Assembly (NCBI GenBank): GCA_017654935.2
Contig: CM065713.1
Span: 10,663,893-10,727,892 of the forward strand
Reading direction: 5' to 3'
DNA from: Phymorhynchus buccinoides
Lineage: Eukaryota > Mollusca > Gastropoda > Neogastropoda > Raphitomidae
Length of the DNA: 64,000 nt
Shown piece after piece: positions 24,336-35,921 of the stretch; positions within the stretch are counted from its first letter, which is position 1; the number at the start of each line of letters is the position of its first letter. Made by a program: the position numbers and the translations under genes. The notes below the pieces were generated by a model. The model was not told where the DNA came from. It worked only from the letters and a program-made list of their open reading frames with translations, and ran no database searches.

Positions 24336-24819
24336 CAATTTTGTGTGATCAGTAAACTTTCCGCCATTGTTCTTACGTCATATGGCGTGTTGAAGTTTTA
24401 TCGAAAGCGCTTGTATGACCTATGTGTCATACTCCTAATTGATGCAAGTTTAAAACAGTTGAATGCTGCCATAGTTTTACTTTTACTTTCGGGGCCAAGT
24501 GTTTAATGATCGATTTTGTCTCGTGTTTTTTCTCTCCATACTTTTCTCCTGTATGCGAGATACTGCTTCAATTATCCCGCTTGAAATAAAAAAATCAAGT
24601 CAGTTTGCGACTCAGGGGACTTGGAGATTTAAAAAAAAAGTAAAGCCAAGGCGGTTCAGAAAGCCAATTTCTTTCAACGAATATAGTTAATTTACAGCTG
24701 TTTAACACAGATAAGCGGTTTGAACAATTTGTCAGCCAAATTTGTGTTGTTAGACACTTTATAGAACTGATAGCAGAGGAGCCAGCTGCTACTCGGGAAA
24801 GATGGGCTGAAAAACCATC

Positions 24820-26995
24820 ACAACATCTATCTCTATTTAAAAAGCACTACCAAACAAACTAGGTCCATTGGGTAACTATCACATAGGACTCCTTACACAT
24901 GTATTTAACATGCCCAGCCTCCTCCGAAGTCAGAGTGTGGCTGCCCACGTGGCGGGGTAATCAAAAACGGTCACACACACAAATGTTCTCATCCATAGCT
25001 GGTGCATTTGTACTTTAGTGTTCAAGTGCTTTGGCTGCTGGGATGATCCCTGGAGTCTTTAAGCCAGGGTATGACAACAAACAACCAACAAAGAAGCACA
25101 GCCTAATTCTCTCACTCAAAGCAAAACAAAATCTGTCAGTTTCTCTACAAATCATCGACCATCTATCTGTATACAACTGTATCAAAACAGCACTACCTAA
25201 CTAGGTCCATTGTGTAACTAACACGCATGTAAGACTCCTTATACATGATTGCATTTAACAAGCGGAGCGTATTTCTGTCACTCCAAAAAAACCCCACACG
25301 CTTCAAGCAAAAATTCAGTCAGTTTCTCAATAAACCATCTCCCATCTACCTGTATCAAAACAGCACTACCTGACAAACTAGGTTCATTGTGTAACTAACA
25401 CATATGTAAGACTCCTTATACATGATTGTATTTAACAAGCGGAGCGTATTTCTGTCACTAAAAAAACAACCCCACATGCTTCAAGCAAAAATTCAGTCAG
25501 TTTCTCAACAAACCATCTCCCATCTACCTGTATCAAAACAGCACTACCTGACAAACTAGGTTCATTGTGTAACTAACACATATGTAAGACTCCTTATACA
25601 TGATTGTATTTAACAAGCGGAGCGTATTTCTGTCACTAAAAAAACAACCCCACATGCTTCAAGCAAAAATTCAGTCATTCTCTCAACAAACCATCTCCCA
25701 TCTACCTGCATCAAAACAGCACTACCTGACAAACTGACACATATGTAAGACTCCTTATACATGATTGCATTTAACAAGCAGAGCTCATTTCTCTCACTCA
25801 AAAAACCCAAATGATTCAAGCAAAAATTCAGTCAGTTTCTCAATAAACCATCTCCCATCTACCTGCATCAAAACAGCACTACCTGACAAACTGACACATA
25901 TGTAAGACTCCTTATACATGATTGCATTTAACAAGCAGAGCTCATTTCTCTCACTCAAAAAACCCAAATGATTCAAGCAAAAATTCAGTCAGTTTCTCAA
26001 TAAACCATCTCCCATCTACCTGCATCAAAACAGCACTACCTGACAAACTGACACATATGTAAGACTCCTTATACATGATTGCATTTAACAAGCAGAGCTC
26101 ATTTCTCTCACTCAAAAAACCCAAATGATTCAAGCAAAATTCAGTCAGTTTCTCAATAAACCATCTCCCATCTACCTGTATCAAAACAGCACTACCTGAC
26201 AAACTAGGTCCATTGTGTAACTAACACATGTTAAGACTCCTTATACATGATTGTATATAACAAGCGGAGCTCATTTCTCTCACTCCAAAAAACAAATGAT
26301 TCAAGCAAAAATGCAGTCAGTTTCTCTACAAATCATCGACCATCTATCTGTATCAAAACAGCACTACCTGACAAACTAGGTCCATTGTGTAACTAACGCT
26401 GAATACTAAACACATGATTGTATTTAACAAGCGGAACCTATTTCTCTAACTCAAAAAAACACGCTTCAAGCAAAAATTCAGTCAATTCCTCAATAAACAG
26501 CACTACACTGCACTATCAAAACAGCACTACCTGACAAACTAGGTCCATTGTGTAACTGACACATATGTAAGACTCCTTATACATGATTGTATTTAACAAG
26601 CGGGGCTTATTTCTCTCACTCACAAAAAAAAAAGACTATTCAAGCAAACATTCAGTCAGTTTCTCAACATATCATCTCCCATCTATCTGTATCAAAACAG
26701 CACTACCTGACAAACTAGGTCCATTGTGCAACCGACACATATGTAAGACTCCTTATACATGATTGTATTTAACAAGCGGGGCTTATTTCTCTCACTCAAA
26801 AAAAAAAAGACTATTCAAGCACAAATTCAGTCAGTTTCTCAACATATCATCTCCCATCTATCTGTATCAAAACAGCACTACCTGACAAACTAGGTCCATT
26901 GTGCAACCGACACATATGTAGGACTTCTTATACATGATTGTACTTAACAAGCAGAACCTATTTCTCTCACTCAAAAAACAAAACAAAAATGATTG
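24820..26995. repeat. 160-180-bp satellite, about 11 units
   Basis: The unit contains CAGTCAGTTTCTCAACAAAC, CATCTCCCATCTACCTGTAT, CAAAACAGCACTACCTGACA and CTCCTTATACATGATTGTAT. Copies start near 25138, 25316, 25494, 25672, 25829, 25988, 26142, 26311, 26479, 26655 and 26830. A SINE A copy interrupts at 24913-25077, and one outlying unit follows a SINE B at 27330-27435. Confidence 0.92.
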
Positions 26996-27976
26996 AAGCC
27001 CACCCACCCCCGTGGGGTTAATGGGAGGTCTTCCGTACAAATGGTTCCCCAACCTTCTGGAAGTTCCTGTGCTTGTAGCTTCCTCTAATCTCTCTCTTTG
27101 ACTCTGCCCTTTTCCTTGCTTTGTGTCATCTACTATCTTTCTGACTTTTGGCCCATTCTCCTGCCTTTTTTCCCCCAAAAAAAAATCTTCCATACAGTTT
27201 TCTCCTTTGAGCTCCTCCGAGATCGGAATGTGTCGGCTGAATGCAGCGAGGAGACCAGTGAAAACAGACACATACGTACCCATGGTGGCCTTATGGCACA
27301 AGAACACAGAAGAAGAAGATTTGAGCAAAAATTCAGTGTTTCTTTTTTTTAATCCAAAAAATCATCTACATGTATCGTCTATCTCTATTTGAACAGCACT
27401 TACCTAACAATTTCAGCCCGTTGTGTAACTGACACAAATACAGTATTTTACGGACTACAAGGCGCACCTGATTATAAGGCGCACCCCCCAAATTTTACAA
27501 AAAATCCATATTTTGTTGTCATGGTGTCTTACTATATTATCAGTCACATTCCTCCAAAGTCGGAGTGTGGCGAACCCAACCCCCCAAAAAAACCACCTTC
27601 CACCTCGATGCTGAAGGCTTTTTCTTGTACACTTTTACCAATGAAATCAGAGCATTTTTAGAGACAACTTTCTTTTTCTTTTTAATGTTCTTCTTGTTCT
27701 TCTTCTGCGTTCCCAGGCCATACAGCCACAATGGGTAAGGTATGTATGTGTCTGTTTTACAGTTTTCACTGGTCTCCCCGCTGCGTACAGAACAAATTAT
27801 TTGGAAGATTTTTTGACAAAAAAGACAGGAGAATGGGCCAATAAGTCAGAAAGATAGTAGATGACAGTAAAGCATAGGAAAAAGGCAGAATCAAAGAGAG
27901 CGGCAGATTAGAGGAAGTTACAAGCACAGAACTTCCAGAAGGTGGGGGAACTATTTTTAGGAAAGACAAACAAATC

Positions 27977-28650
27977 CTCCCCCGAAGTCGGAGTGTGGCT
28001 GCCCACGTGGCTGGGTAATCAAAAACGGTCACACACGTAATGTTCTCAACCCTAGCTGATGCATTGATTTGTACCACAGTGTTCAAGTGCTTCGGCTGTT
28101 AGGATGATCCCTGGAGTCTTTTAGCCAAACAAACAAATCCTCCCCCGAAGTTGGAGTGTGGCTGCCTGTGTGGCGGGGTAATCAAAAGCGATCACACACA
28201 TAATGTTCCCATCTCTAGCTGATGCACTGATTTGTACCATAGTGTTCAAGTGCTTCGGCTGTTGGGATGATCCCTGGAGTCTTTTAGCCAGGGTACGTAA
28301 ACAAACAAACAAATCCTCCCCCGAAGTTGGAGTGTGGCTGCCTGTGTGGCGGGGTAATCAAAAGCGGTCACACACGTAATGTTCTCATCCTTAGCTGATG
28401 CATTTGTACCATAGTGTTCAAGTGCTTCGGCTGTTGGGATGATCCCTGGAGTCTTTTAGCCAGGGTACGTAAAACAAACAAACCCTCCCCCAAAATCGGA
28501 GTGTGGCTGCTCGCGTGGCGGGGTAATCAAAAGCGGTCACACACATAATGTTCTCATCCCTAGCTAATGCACCCAATGCACTTGTACCATAGTGTTCAAA
28601 TTCTTCGGCTGTTGGGATGATCCCTGGAATCTTTTAGTCAGGGTACGACA
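27977..28650 (+). repeat. SINE A, array of four tandem copies
   Basis: Four units of about 165 bp each start CCCCCGAAGTCGGAGTGTGG, with GGCGGGGTAATCAAAA inside and end GGGATGATCCCTGGAGTCTT, TTAGCCAGGGTACG plus (ACAA)n. Other copies lie at 24913-25077, 35647-35812, 40326-40498, 55944-56098 and 57035-57175 (+). Reversed copies are at 51867-52006, 55780-55925 and 59195-59340. A 3' end lies at 37420-37468. Confidence 0.85.
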
Positions 28651-28837
28651 ACAACAACAACAATCCCATTCCCCAACTCCTCATGCATTTCATTACGCAC
28701 ATAATGAATGTAAAATTCAAAATTTCGCTACAAAGCCTCTTTGAACTTGAAGCTATTATCACTGATAACAACAACACGTTTCCACATTCATACAAAACAT
28801 GAATCTCAAGGGGAAATTATGCACCCATAATAATGAC

Positions 28838-29298
28838 CAGACCTGTTTACCCTCCTAATGAACCTGGAATTTGCCACAGAAAAACCCGGAATTTGAGAAA
28901 AAACAACCAGAATTCACATCACAATGTCGCTTATGCCGCCATGCGAAATTTTGAAGTCCACGTTGCAGTACTTACAGTGTGCATGCTCGTCTCCCAAACG
29001 CGAACTTGTTATTCCTGGCACTTTCAAATAGTTTTGAGAAAACTTCTGCTTCACTTTTGGCCGTTTCACCCTCACTGCTGTCGTTTGTCGAAGATTTCTG
29101 GCGTTTGTCGCCTGCAGTTGACTTGCCTGACGACATGTTTGGCGCAAAACTACAACCCTTGCGTCTTTTCGTACAAACGGAAACAAATAATAGATGGTTT
29201 TAGGATTTTCAGCGTTCACCCGAAATTTATTATTTTACCCAGAATTTTTGCAAATTCCCGGAATAATTCCGGCAAAACCAGGAGGGTAAACAGGTCTG
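28838..29298 (-). mobile_element. Mini-transposon M, copy 1, with BED-type zinc-finger fragment
   Basis: The termini are CAGACCTGTTTACCCTCCT and its reverse complement, with imperfect 6-bp flanks (AATGAC / AACGAC). On the minus strand a frame reads KVKQKFSQNYLKVPGITSSR, LGDEHAHCKYCNVDFKISHG, GISDIVM. The C-x2-C followed by a later H region, with the HCKYC...HGG-SDI pattern, matches BED fingers found at the N-terminus of many transposases. No catalytic domain is present. Confidence 0.7.
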
Positions 29299-29447
29299 AA
29301 CGACATCAAACTAAAAGACAAAAAACCCACCAACCAAAATAAACTCAATCCAACCGAAACAACCAAACGAAAAAAGCAACTGTGCAGAACACCGAAATCA
29401 CTAATGAAGAAGATTTTAAACATTTTCTCTCAACTGAAGTATTTACT

Positions 29448-30071
29448 ACAGTGGAACCTAAAATTACCTCCCTATTAAGACCCCTCCCTTATAAGACCTC
29501 ATTTTGGATGATTTTTTAAGGTCTTACAAGGGAGAGGTCTTCAGGGGGAGGTAATTTTAGTACTTACAAAGAAGGGCAATGTCTCAGAGAAGTAGGTCTT
29601 ATGTGGGAGGGAGTCTTCTTCCTTCGCTCAGAGTTTCCTGTCATATGAGCGTAGATGCGTCATGCGCCTAACTAAGAAATAGTTAGGCCCAGCATGTCCG
29701 ACTTCGGCTAAAGAAATCTTTGTAAGAATTTCTAGAAAAAAAGGCAGGAGAATGGAAGGACCAGTGAGATAGAAAGATGGCAAATGACGGCAAGCAAAGG
29801 GAAAAGGCAGAGTCAAAGAGAAGGACATGGAATTAGAGGAAGTTACAAGCACACAGAACTTCCAGAAGGTGGGGGAACTATTTGTACAAAAGACCCCCCG
29901 GTATCCTCACGGGGGAGGAGGGAGTCTTATAATGGGAAGTCTTATAAGGGAGAGGTCTTAATAGGGAGGTAATTTTAGTACTTACAAAGAAGGGCAATGT
30001 CTCAGAGAAGTAGGTCTTATGTGGAAGGGAGTCTTATAATGGGAGGTCTTATAAGGGAGGTCCCACTGTAC
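29448..30071. mobile_element. MITE E, copy 4, split by a SINE C
   Basis: TACAGTGGAACC at the left and GGGAGGTCCCACTGTA at the right. A SINE C (29628-29926) is inserted with an 11-bp duplication GAGGGAGTCTT on both sides (29617-29627 and 29927-29937). Confidence 0.82.
29628..29926 (+). repeat. SINE C, complete copy with target duplication
   Basis: The head is CTTCCTTCGCTCAGAGTTTC, CTGTCATATGAGCGTAGATG, AAATAGTTAGGCCCAGCATG. The tail is shared with SINE B (GGCAGAGTCAAAGAGAAGGA, CTTCCAGAAGGTGGGGGAAC). Other C heads lie at 5514-5590, 18005-18110, 19830-19905 (-), 21195-21310 (-), 33725-33810, 33845-33935, 36480-36605 (-), 48075-48420, 49375-49490 (-), 49875-50235 (-), 50965-51185, 52245-52480 and 61920-62229. 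Confidence 0.8.
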
Positions 30072-30400
30072 TCATACGTAGCTTTCGCCAGACGTCCGTC
30101 CGGCTTTGTCAGCGCTTAGCACACCGAGGTTGGAAACTTGGTGTTCGGTCAAAACGCTGGTGAGATGAACTCACGACGTGCGATTGAATAAGGGAGTTGT
30201 AGACCGCTGGCAAGTTGTGTCTGCCCCTGCCCCTGTCCCTGTTCAGTGTGGGGCCTGGAAGCCGCGATAAGGATGGCCTCCTTTACTCCCCGGCGGAAAC
30301 AGTTTGTCTCAGGTTCCAGCACCGACAATGAAATCATTGAAATCCTAACGCTTAAACTAACTTTGTGAATCAATGGTCGACTTATGGCGATTATCTGACC

Positions 30401-30575
30401 GCCAGGGGGGCAGTCAAACCACTAGGGGCTTATCACGCTATATTCTTAGTTGGGTGTAGTGAGAGAGAGAGAGAGGGTTGGACTCCTCCCTATCTCTATC
30501 TCTTTATCCCCAACTAAGAATATAGAGAGGATTAGCCCCACTCGAGCGTTATGCCACCTGGCGGGCAAAAGAGCC
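30401..30575. repeat. Inverted repeat around a GA tract
   Basis: GCCAGGGGGGCAGTCA, CTAGGGGCTTATCACGCTAT, ATTCTTAGTTGGG on the left is mirrored by CCCAACTAAGAATATAGAG, GATTAGCCCCAC, GCCACCTGGCGGGC on the right, with (GA)n in the loop. It is a possible foldback element. Confidence 0.65.
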
Positions 30576-30622
30576 AGCTAAGTTGCTCATTAATTGTGCT
30601 CAGAGTTACAGGTATTTCCCTG

Positions 30623-31420
30623 TACAGTGGTGCCCCTCTAATAAGACGCTTGCAAATGCGACTTCTCCTCACATACGACCGATTTGTTTTTCCCTGAACA
30701 CATTCCACTATATATCCTATGCCGCAAATACGACTTTTCTTTAGTTCCGACTTACGACCCGATTTCAGGGGTTGAGATGCGACCGCAATCTTATCTTTTT
30801 GCAGTCAAGTTCGTGCAAATCGATCTCTCGATGAAAAGCAGACGAACTCGTGATCGAAAGTCATGGCAACGGGTCCGATGGCAACTCCGATGGCCCATGT
30901 TGCACTCACACACAAACTACACATAACAGTACAGACCTAATCTTCGCCATAACGGTCCTACTAAATACTGGATTATGCACAACGACACAACACAACACAA
31001 AACATGACAAAGTAACGCTCTGGCAGTTCATTTTTAGTCACAGTTTGCACACATAGAACTTTTACCGCACATACAACTCAGTTGACAAAATGGCGCCGCA
31101 TACACCGCAGATACAAAATCACGGCAAACGCTAATGCGCCAGCTGCTTTCATTTATCGGATTTGGTGAGTTGTTTGCATTCAGTGAGTGTTTCAGTGCAC
31201 GCACTAACGCCGATTTATCAGTCTGATAGCGGAAAGGAGCTGCTTTTCAACCTTTTTTTGGTAAAGTGAAACCATTCTGATTCACTGAGTTCCAACTTAT
31301 GGAGTATGACCGATCACCTAGTTTCAACTTGGAAGTTGATTGGTCCTCTAATAAGACCACCCCTCAGATGACTTTTTTTTCACCGCACTTTCAAGGTCTT
31401 ATTAGAGGGGTACCACTGTA
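30623..31420. mobile_element. TA-flanked element F (CAGTGGTGCCCC termini), 798 bp
   Basis: The left end is TACAGTGGTGCCCCTCTAAT; the right end, reverse-complemented, is TACAGTGGTACCCCTCTAAT, each followed by AAGAC. Sub-terminal copies of CTAATAAGACCACCCC and CGACTTACGACC-like motifs occur inside. No transposase. Confidence 0.8.
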
Positions 31421-32176
31421 TTGCATCAATCCTGGATTGGTGAGAAGAAAAAAAAAAGTGAATATAAAAACAAATTTGAAAGTTCTCGCCAATAACCCAC
31501 ATTTTCTTGTTTTGTTTTTTTCCCCACAAGCTGAGATAACAGTAGTTTCCGCATACTTTCTTAAGTCAAAACTTGTAACGCTTGCATTTTTTTTTACACA
31601 CAGTTTTTACATCTGTATGTGACATAACCTTCTTTGGCACACAAAGATGTCAGGTCTTTACATTTTTACACGGGTTGACATCACTTTTTACACACAGTTA
31701 TTACATTTGACAATTTTTTTTTTATTACACACTCCGTTATAACAGAGGACGCATTTTCCCCCCACACACACTTTTACAATTTCACATAACTGCTTACACA
31801 CATTATCATTCTAGACGCAATTCTCTGCACACATACAATTCTGCAATTGTATGTGAACCTCGTTACACCGAGAATTACTATTGTAACTATGTAACTTTTT
31901 ACACACACACAACAAGTTTCCAATTTGACACACCTTTTGGCACAAATATAGAACCATAGTTTGTATTCACGCCGTAACATTCAAAGTATTGAGCATATCG
32001 ATATTCTTCATATATATATATCAACCGCATTCCCCAACAAACTTTGCACCACAGAAAATGGAAGAATGGATTCAAAATGATTATTTACGACAGTAAAGTT
32101 CCCAACAATAACAATGTCATATTTAAAACGATATTATGACAGCAAACAAAATAACAACACCCTCTCCAATCATCAT

Positions 32177-32383
32177 CAGGGCTCCCAATCATCCCGCAAA
32201 ACAAGGGGTCCCAGGGACTCCTTCACTTCCAGTACAGAGGGTCATAGAGGGTCCCAGTGGCATTGCGAATGCTAAAAAGAATTTTTCTAGTGCATCCCTG
32301 GGACCCCTTGCACATTCTTTAAGAGGGTCCTTTAGAATTTTAGTGCTTCATAGACCCCCAAATGGGGATCCCTGGGAGCCCTG
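32177..32383. mobile_element. hAT-like MITE L
   Basis: CAGGGCTCCCA at the left and TGGGAGCCCTG at the right. Internal GTCCCAGTGGCATTGCGAAT and TCCCTGGGACCCCTTGCACA are shared with a copy at 59490-59653. CAGGG ends suit hAT elements, but an 8-bp duplication is not clean here. Confidence 0.65.
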
Positions 32384-32888
32384 ATTATCAATTAAAAAAA
32401 ACCCAACAAGATGGCATTCTCACAAATCCTTTTTTTTCTTTAGTATATAAATGCATCATAAAAGAAACATTCTCACCCAAACCTCTACAGAATCACACTG
32501 ATATGATAACGCATTATTAAAAAAATGATTTCAAGTCATTCAGCACTTTTTTGTTTTTGAGCAAAACCAAAAAAAACACAATTCAACAATCAATAAAACA
32601 AAAAAATTCCCCAAAACTTCTGATAAACTCAAATCAAGCTATCATTGCACATGTTGTGCATACACACACAGAAATGCATTTGATAGATAAACTAATTGCA
32701 CAATTCTCTGTGTATATGTATGTGTGTGTGCATATGTATGTGTACGCATGTGTGCGTGTGCATATGTATGTGTACGCGCGTGTGTGTGTGTGCATATGCA
32801 TGTGTACGCATGTGTGTGTGCGTGCGTGTGTGTATGTAACAGATTTCTTTATTCAAGTAAATGACTGATTTAACATATAAAGCTTTCA

Positions 32889-32895
32889 AATAAAT

Positions 32896-32933
<38 letters not shown>
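32889..32933. repeat. Long poly-G run
   Basis: About 43 G in a row, one of the longest of many poly-G/C runs here (others at 33677-33701, 34554-34657, 35438-35451, 40694-40720, 48981-48997, 57560-57588 and 62750-62767). True length is unreliable in any sequencing technology. A GT tract precedes at 32710-32835. Confidence 0.9.
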
Positions 32934-33209
32934 GAGGGGTCAAAACGAAGGAAAATAATCAATATATTCCCTGACAGAAAGTGAAAGGAATGTCAGTAGC
33001 ACTTAACAAGATTGCAAAACTCTCGAATTGTATAACAAAACCATTATCTGTTAAATCCGTCTCTGTTTCATATTTGCACAGTTCAAATATACAGTGCGCA
33101 TGCAAGGACAAAGTGGAACTTCATACGACACAATTTCCGCACAATATTGCCGGCATCGAGATACAATAACAAAAACATAACATTACAATCAGCATTATAA
33201 ACCACAGGC

Positions 33210-33300
33210 ACGTGCGCGCGCGCACACACACACGCATCCAAGCACGCACGCACACACACACATTCTCTCTCTCTTTCTTTCTCTCTCCCTCTCACATACA

Positions 33301-33335
<35 letters not shown>
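33210..33335. repeat. CA then CT microsatellites
   Basis: (CA)n with GC interruptions, then (CT)n. Between 31421-32176 and 33336-34130 no gene is seen apart from SINE B/C pieces at 33585-33935. Confidence 0.85.
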
Positions 33336-33336
<1 letters not shown>

Positions 33337-34129
33337 TAGGAGCTAAAAACAGAACTAAAGAAGTCGCACATGCATGACGACATTTATCTTAGCAAATTAA
33401 AACTGCTTCTCAAGGTCAAAGGCATGACTCAAGGTCAAATATATGACCTCAAAGTTTAAATGCATTTCCTAAAAGGTCAAATACGCAGGACTCATGATTA
33501 AATCCATGACCCCAAGATCACGCATGTAATTAACTTTATGTGTTGAACCACCATAATCAATCATATATATGTTCAGTGACACTCTTTGACTCTGCCTTTT
33601 CCCTTTGCTTACTTTGCCCTTGTCATCTATCTTTCTGGCTTAGTCACTTATTACTCATCCATTGTCTTGCCTTTCCCCCCCCCCCCCCCCCCCCCCCCCC
33701 CAGAAACTCTTAAAAATATTTTCTCCAGCCAGGCGTATAACGGCAGCATGACGCATCTAACCTGCTCTCATAATTGACAGAAAACTGTCTTGAGCGATCG
33801 ATGAAGAAACTCTTACATCAAAGATGTTCTCCAGCCGAAAACGGACAAGCTGGGCCTAACTATTTCTTAGGCACATAACGGCAGCACGACGCATCTGCAC
33901 TCATGTGAAAAGAAACTGCTCGACGAAGAAGAAGGTTCATATATGAAGTGGTCACCATCTATCATCATACGAAAAAAAAAGGCCAACATAATAATTATTT
34001 ACCTTGTGTAAATTTAAAATATATCAAAATATAAACAGGACTTTTGAAAGTCTAACAGCTTTATGTTGTTTATGTCCCCAACTTCTAACGCAATCTAATC
34101 TAATCTTTAAAAAATAAAAATAAACTTCA

Positions 34130-34330
34130 CACAAAAAAAGAATAACTTTGTGCTGGTTTGCTTGTATTGTGGATTTTCGATTTGGTGCAAAGAGGACACC
34201 ATTCTCTTGTAGAATGTCTTCTTGCTCAAGTTGACATCCACTGGGCAGTCAAATTGCAGGCCGATCATGCAAACTGATGAGATCTTCACAGATCGAAACA
34301 GCTGTCTTTGCATAAGGCACTGTCCCTCCC
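34130..34330 (-). CDS. Possible isolated exon, unidentified
   Basis: A minus-strand frame reads QLFRSVKISSVCMIGLQFDC, PVDVNLSKKTFYKRMVSSLH, QIENPQYKQTSTK with a preceding AG and codons that mostly end in G or C for Lys, Leu, Val and Asp. No family is recognised and no neighbouring exon was found. It ends in a T-rich stretch. It could be the last exon of a gene or a chance frame. Confidence 0.22.
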
Positions 34331-34549
34331 CCATTGGGAGAAAAAGTAAATCAGCACAAAAATACATAAAGTTAACGTTAACTGGTTTTGTTTCTGAGGT
34401 TCACAAATACAGACATTGGACACAGAAAAGTTTTATGAACTTTTTAGCTGTACCTTTTTATCTCATGTCAGTTTTAAAACTCATTTTCCTGATGAAAAGA
34501 TAATGAAAAATCTCGAAAGCTTGAAAGCATTGGTGTTTTGTGGCTTTTT

Positions 34550-34715
34550 GGAAACCCCCCCCCTCCCCCCACCCCCCCCCCCCCCCACCCCCACCCCACC
34601 CCCCCCCCCCCCCACCCCCCCACCCCCCCCCCCCCCAACCCCCCCCCCCCCCCCCCTCATTAACTTAAAAGTCATGTCAGAGACCAAGAAACACCCCCCC
34701 CCCCCCCCCCCAAAT
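34550..34715. repeat. Poly-C block with sparse A/T
   Basis: More than 100 bases of C broken by single A or T residues at irregular 5-15-base intervals; the Pro- and Gly-rich frames over it are artefacts. Confidence 0.92.
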
Positions 34716-34960
34716 CACATAAACAGTAAGTATAATAACAAACACAAAAATTACCATCACCATCCCCCACCCCTTAAAAAAAAAAGAAATAGCACATTAT
34801 ACGCGCACTCTTCATTTTCTTCTCTCTTAGAACACGGATCGAAACCTAACGTTAATTAATGATTTTGGATGCTGAAGTTCACCAACATTACGTTAGACAT
34901 TTAGGACACGAAAACGTTTTATATCAAAGTAAACAATAGCACAATAATATATATGCAGTT

Positions 34961-35226
34961 TATCTAAAGGAATTTCGCTCACAACAAAGGAAATAGCTCC
35001 TTTTTTTTTTTAATGCACTACAAAAAAAGAAAACGCTTCAACCACAATGAGTGACCTCCACCCACCCCATCCAAAATGGCTACTCTCTCCGGCATCTCCG
35101 TTTTGACGGCTTAGTTTATAAGAAACCAGTGCAAAGTGAGTATTCCGATCCTTGAAAAGGCTGTCTTTCTGGTGATCTCAACATGTTTCTTGCAAAAACT
35201 CATCCGTCCGAGTCCACCTTTAACTG
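34961..35226 (+). pseudogene. Degraded second copy of the 11.0-11.3 kb first-exon region
   Basis: It shares with 11030-11335 the blocks TTTCGCTCACAACAAAGG, AAATAGCTCCTTTTTTT, CACCCCATCCAAAATGGCT (start codon at 35076), the AAGTGAGT donor (35136) and the downstream CTTGAAAAGGCTGTCTTTCTGG. The coding part has lost about 20 bp and its frame. The start codon context and donor remain. Confidence 0.6.
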
Positions 35227-35921
35227 ATTTTGGACGCTGAAGTTCACCAACATTTAGGACACAAAAACATGTTTTTTATTATTATATCAAAGTCAACTAT
35301 AGCACAATAATATATGTGGTAAACTATTTGCCACAAATGATATGATGATGATGGGTGTTTTTTGTTTAGTCTTGTAAACTATATATAGCACATAATATAT
35401 ATGATTGTTATTATATGGCATGCCGCATGTAAGCACCCCCCCCCCCCCCCCAACAACTTCAAGCCCTCAAACAAAACAGTAAAAAAAAACCATAACCCAA
35501 TATAACAAAATGCAAACCAAACCCCACTTTGCAGCGCTTAACATTTCTTTTGTGAACTCTAACTCTCTCTCTGTCTCTACACCCCCCCCCCCCCCCCCTC
35601 TTTAAGCCATGACAAGCTCACTAGCATAACATCATCAGTCTCCAAAGTCCCCCCGAAGTCGGAGTGTGGCTGCCCACGCGGCGGGGTACTCAAAAACGGT
35701 CACTACACATGAAATGTTCTCATCCCTAGCTGATGCATTTATACCTTAGTGTTCAAGCGCTTCGGCTGTTGGGATGATCCCTGGAGTCTTTTTAGCCAGG
35801 GTACGCCAACAACAACAACAACCCTTCCCCGATCTTTATGGCTGAAAGTGTATAGAAAAAACGGAATGGCAACGAAGTGTGTTTATTATTAATCAGGAAG
35901 CCCTCAAAAAACGACCGAACC

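Noticed and set aside
34130..34330. Considered as part of the SDR gene
   Set aside because: It lies beyond the SDR stop codon on the same strand and its sequence does not match any SDR segment.
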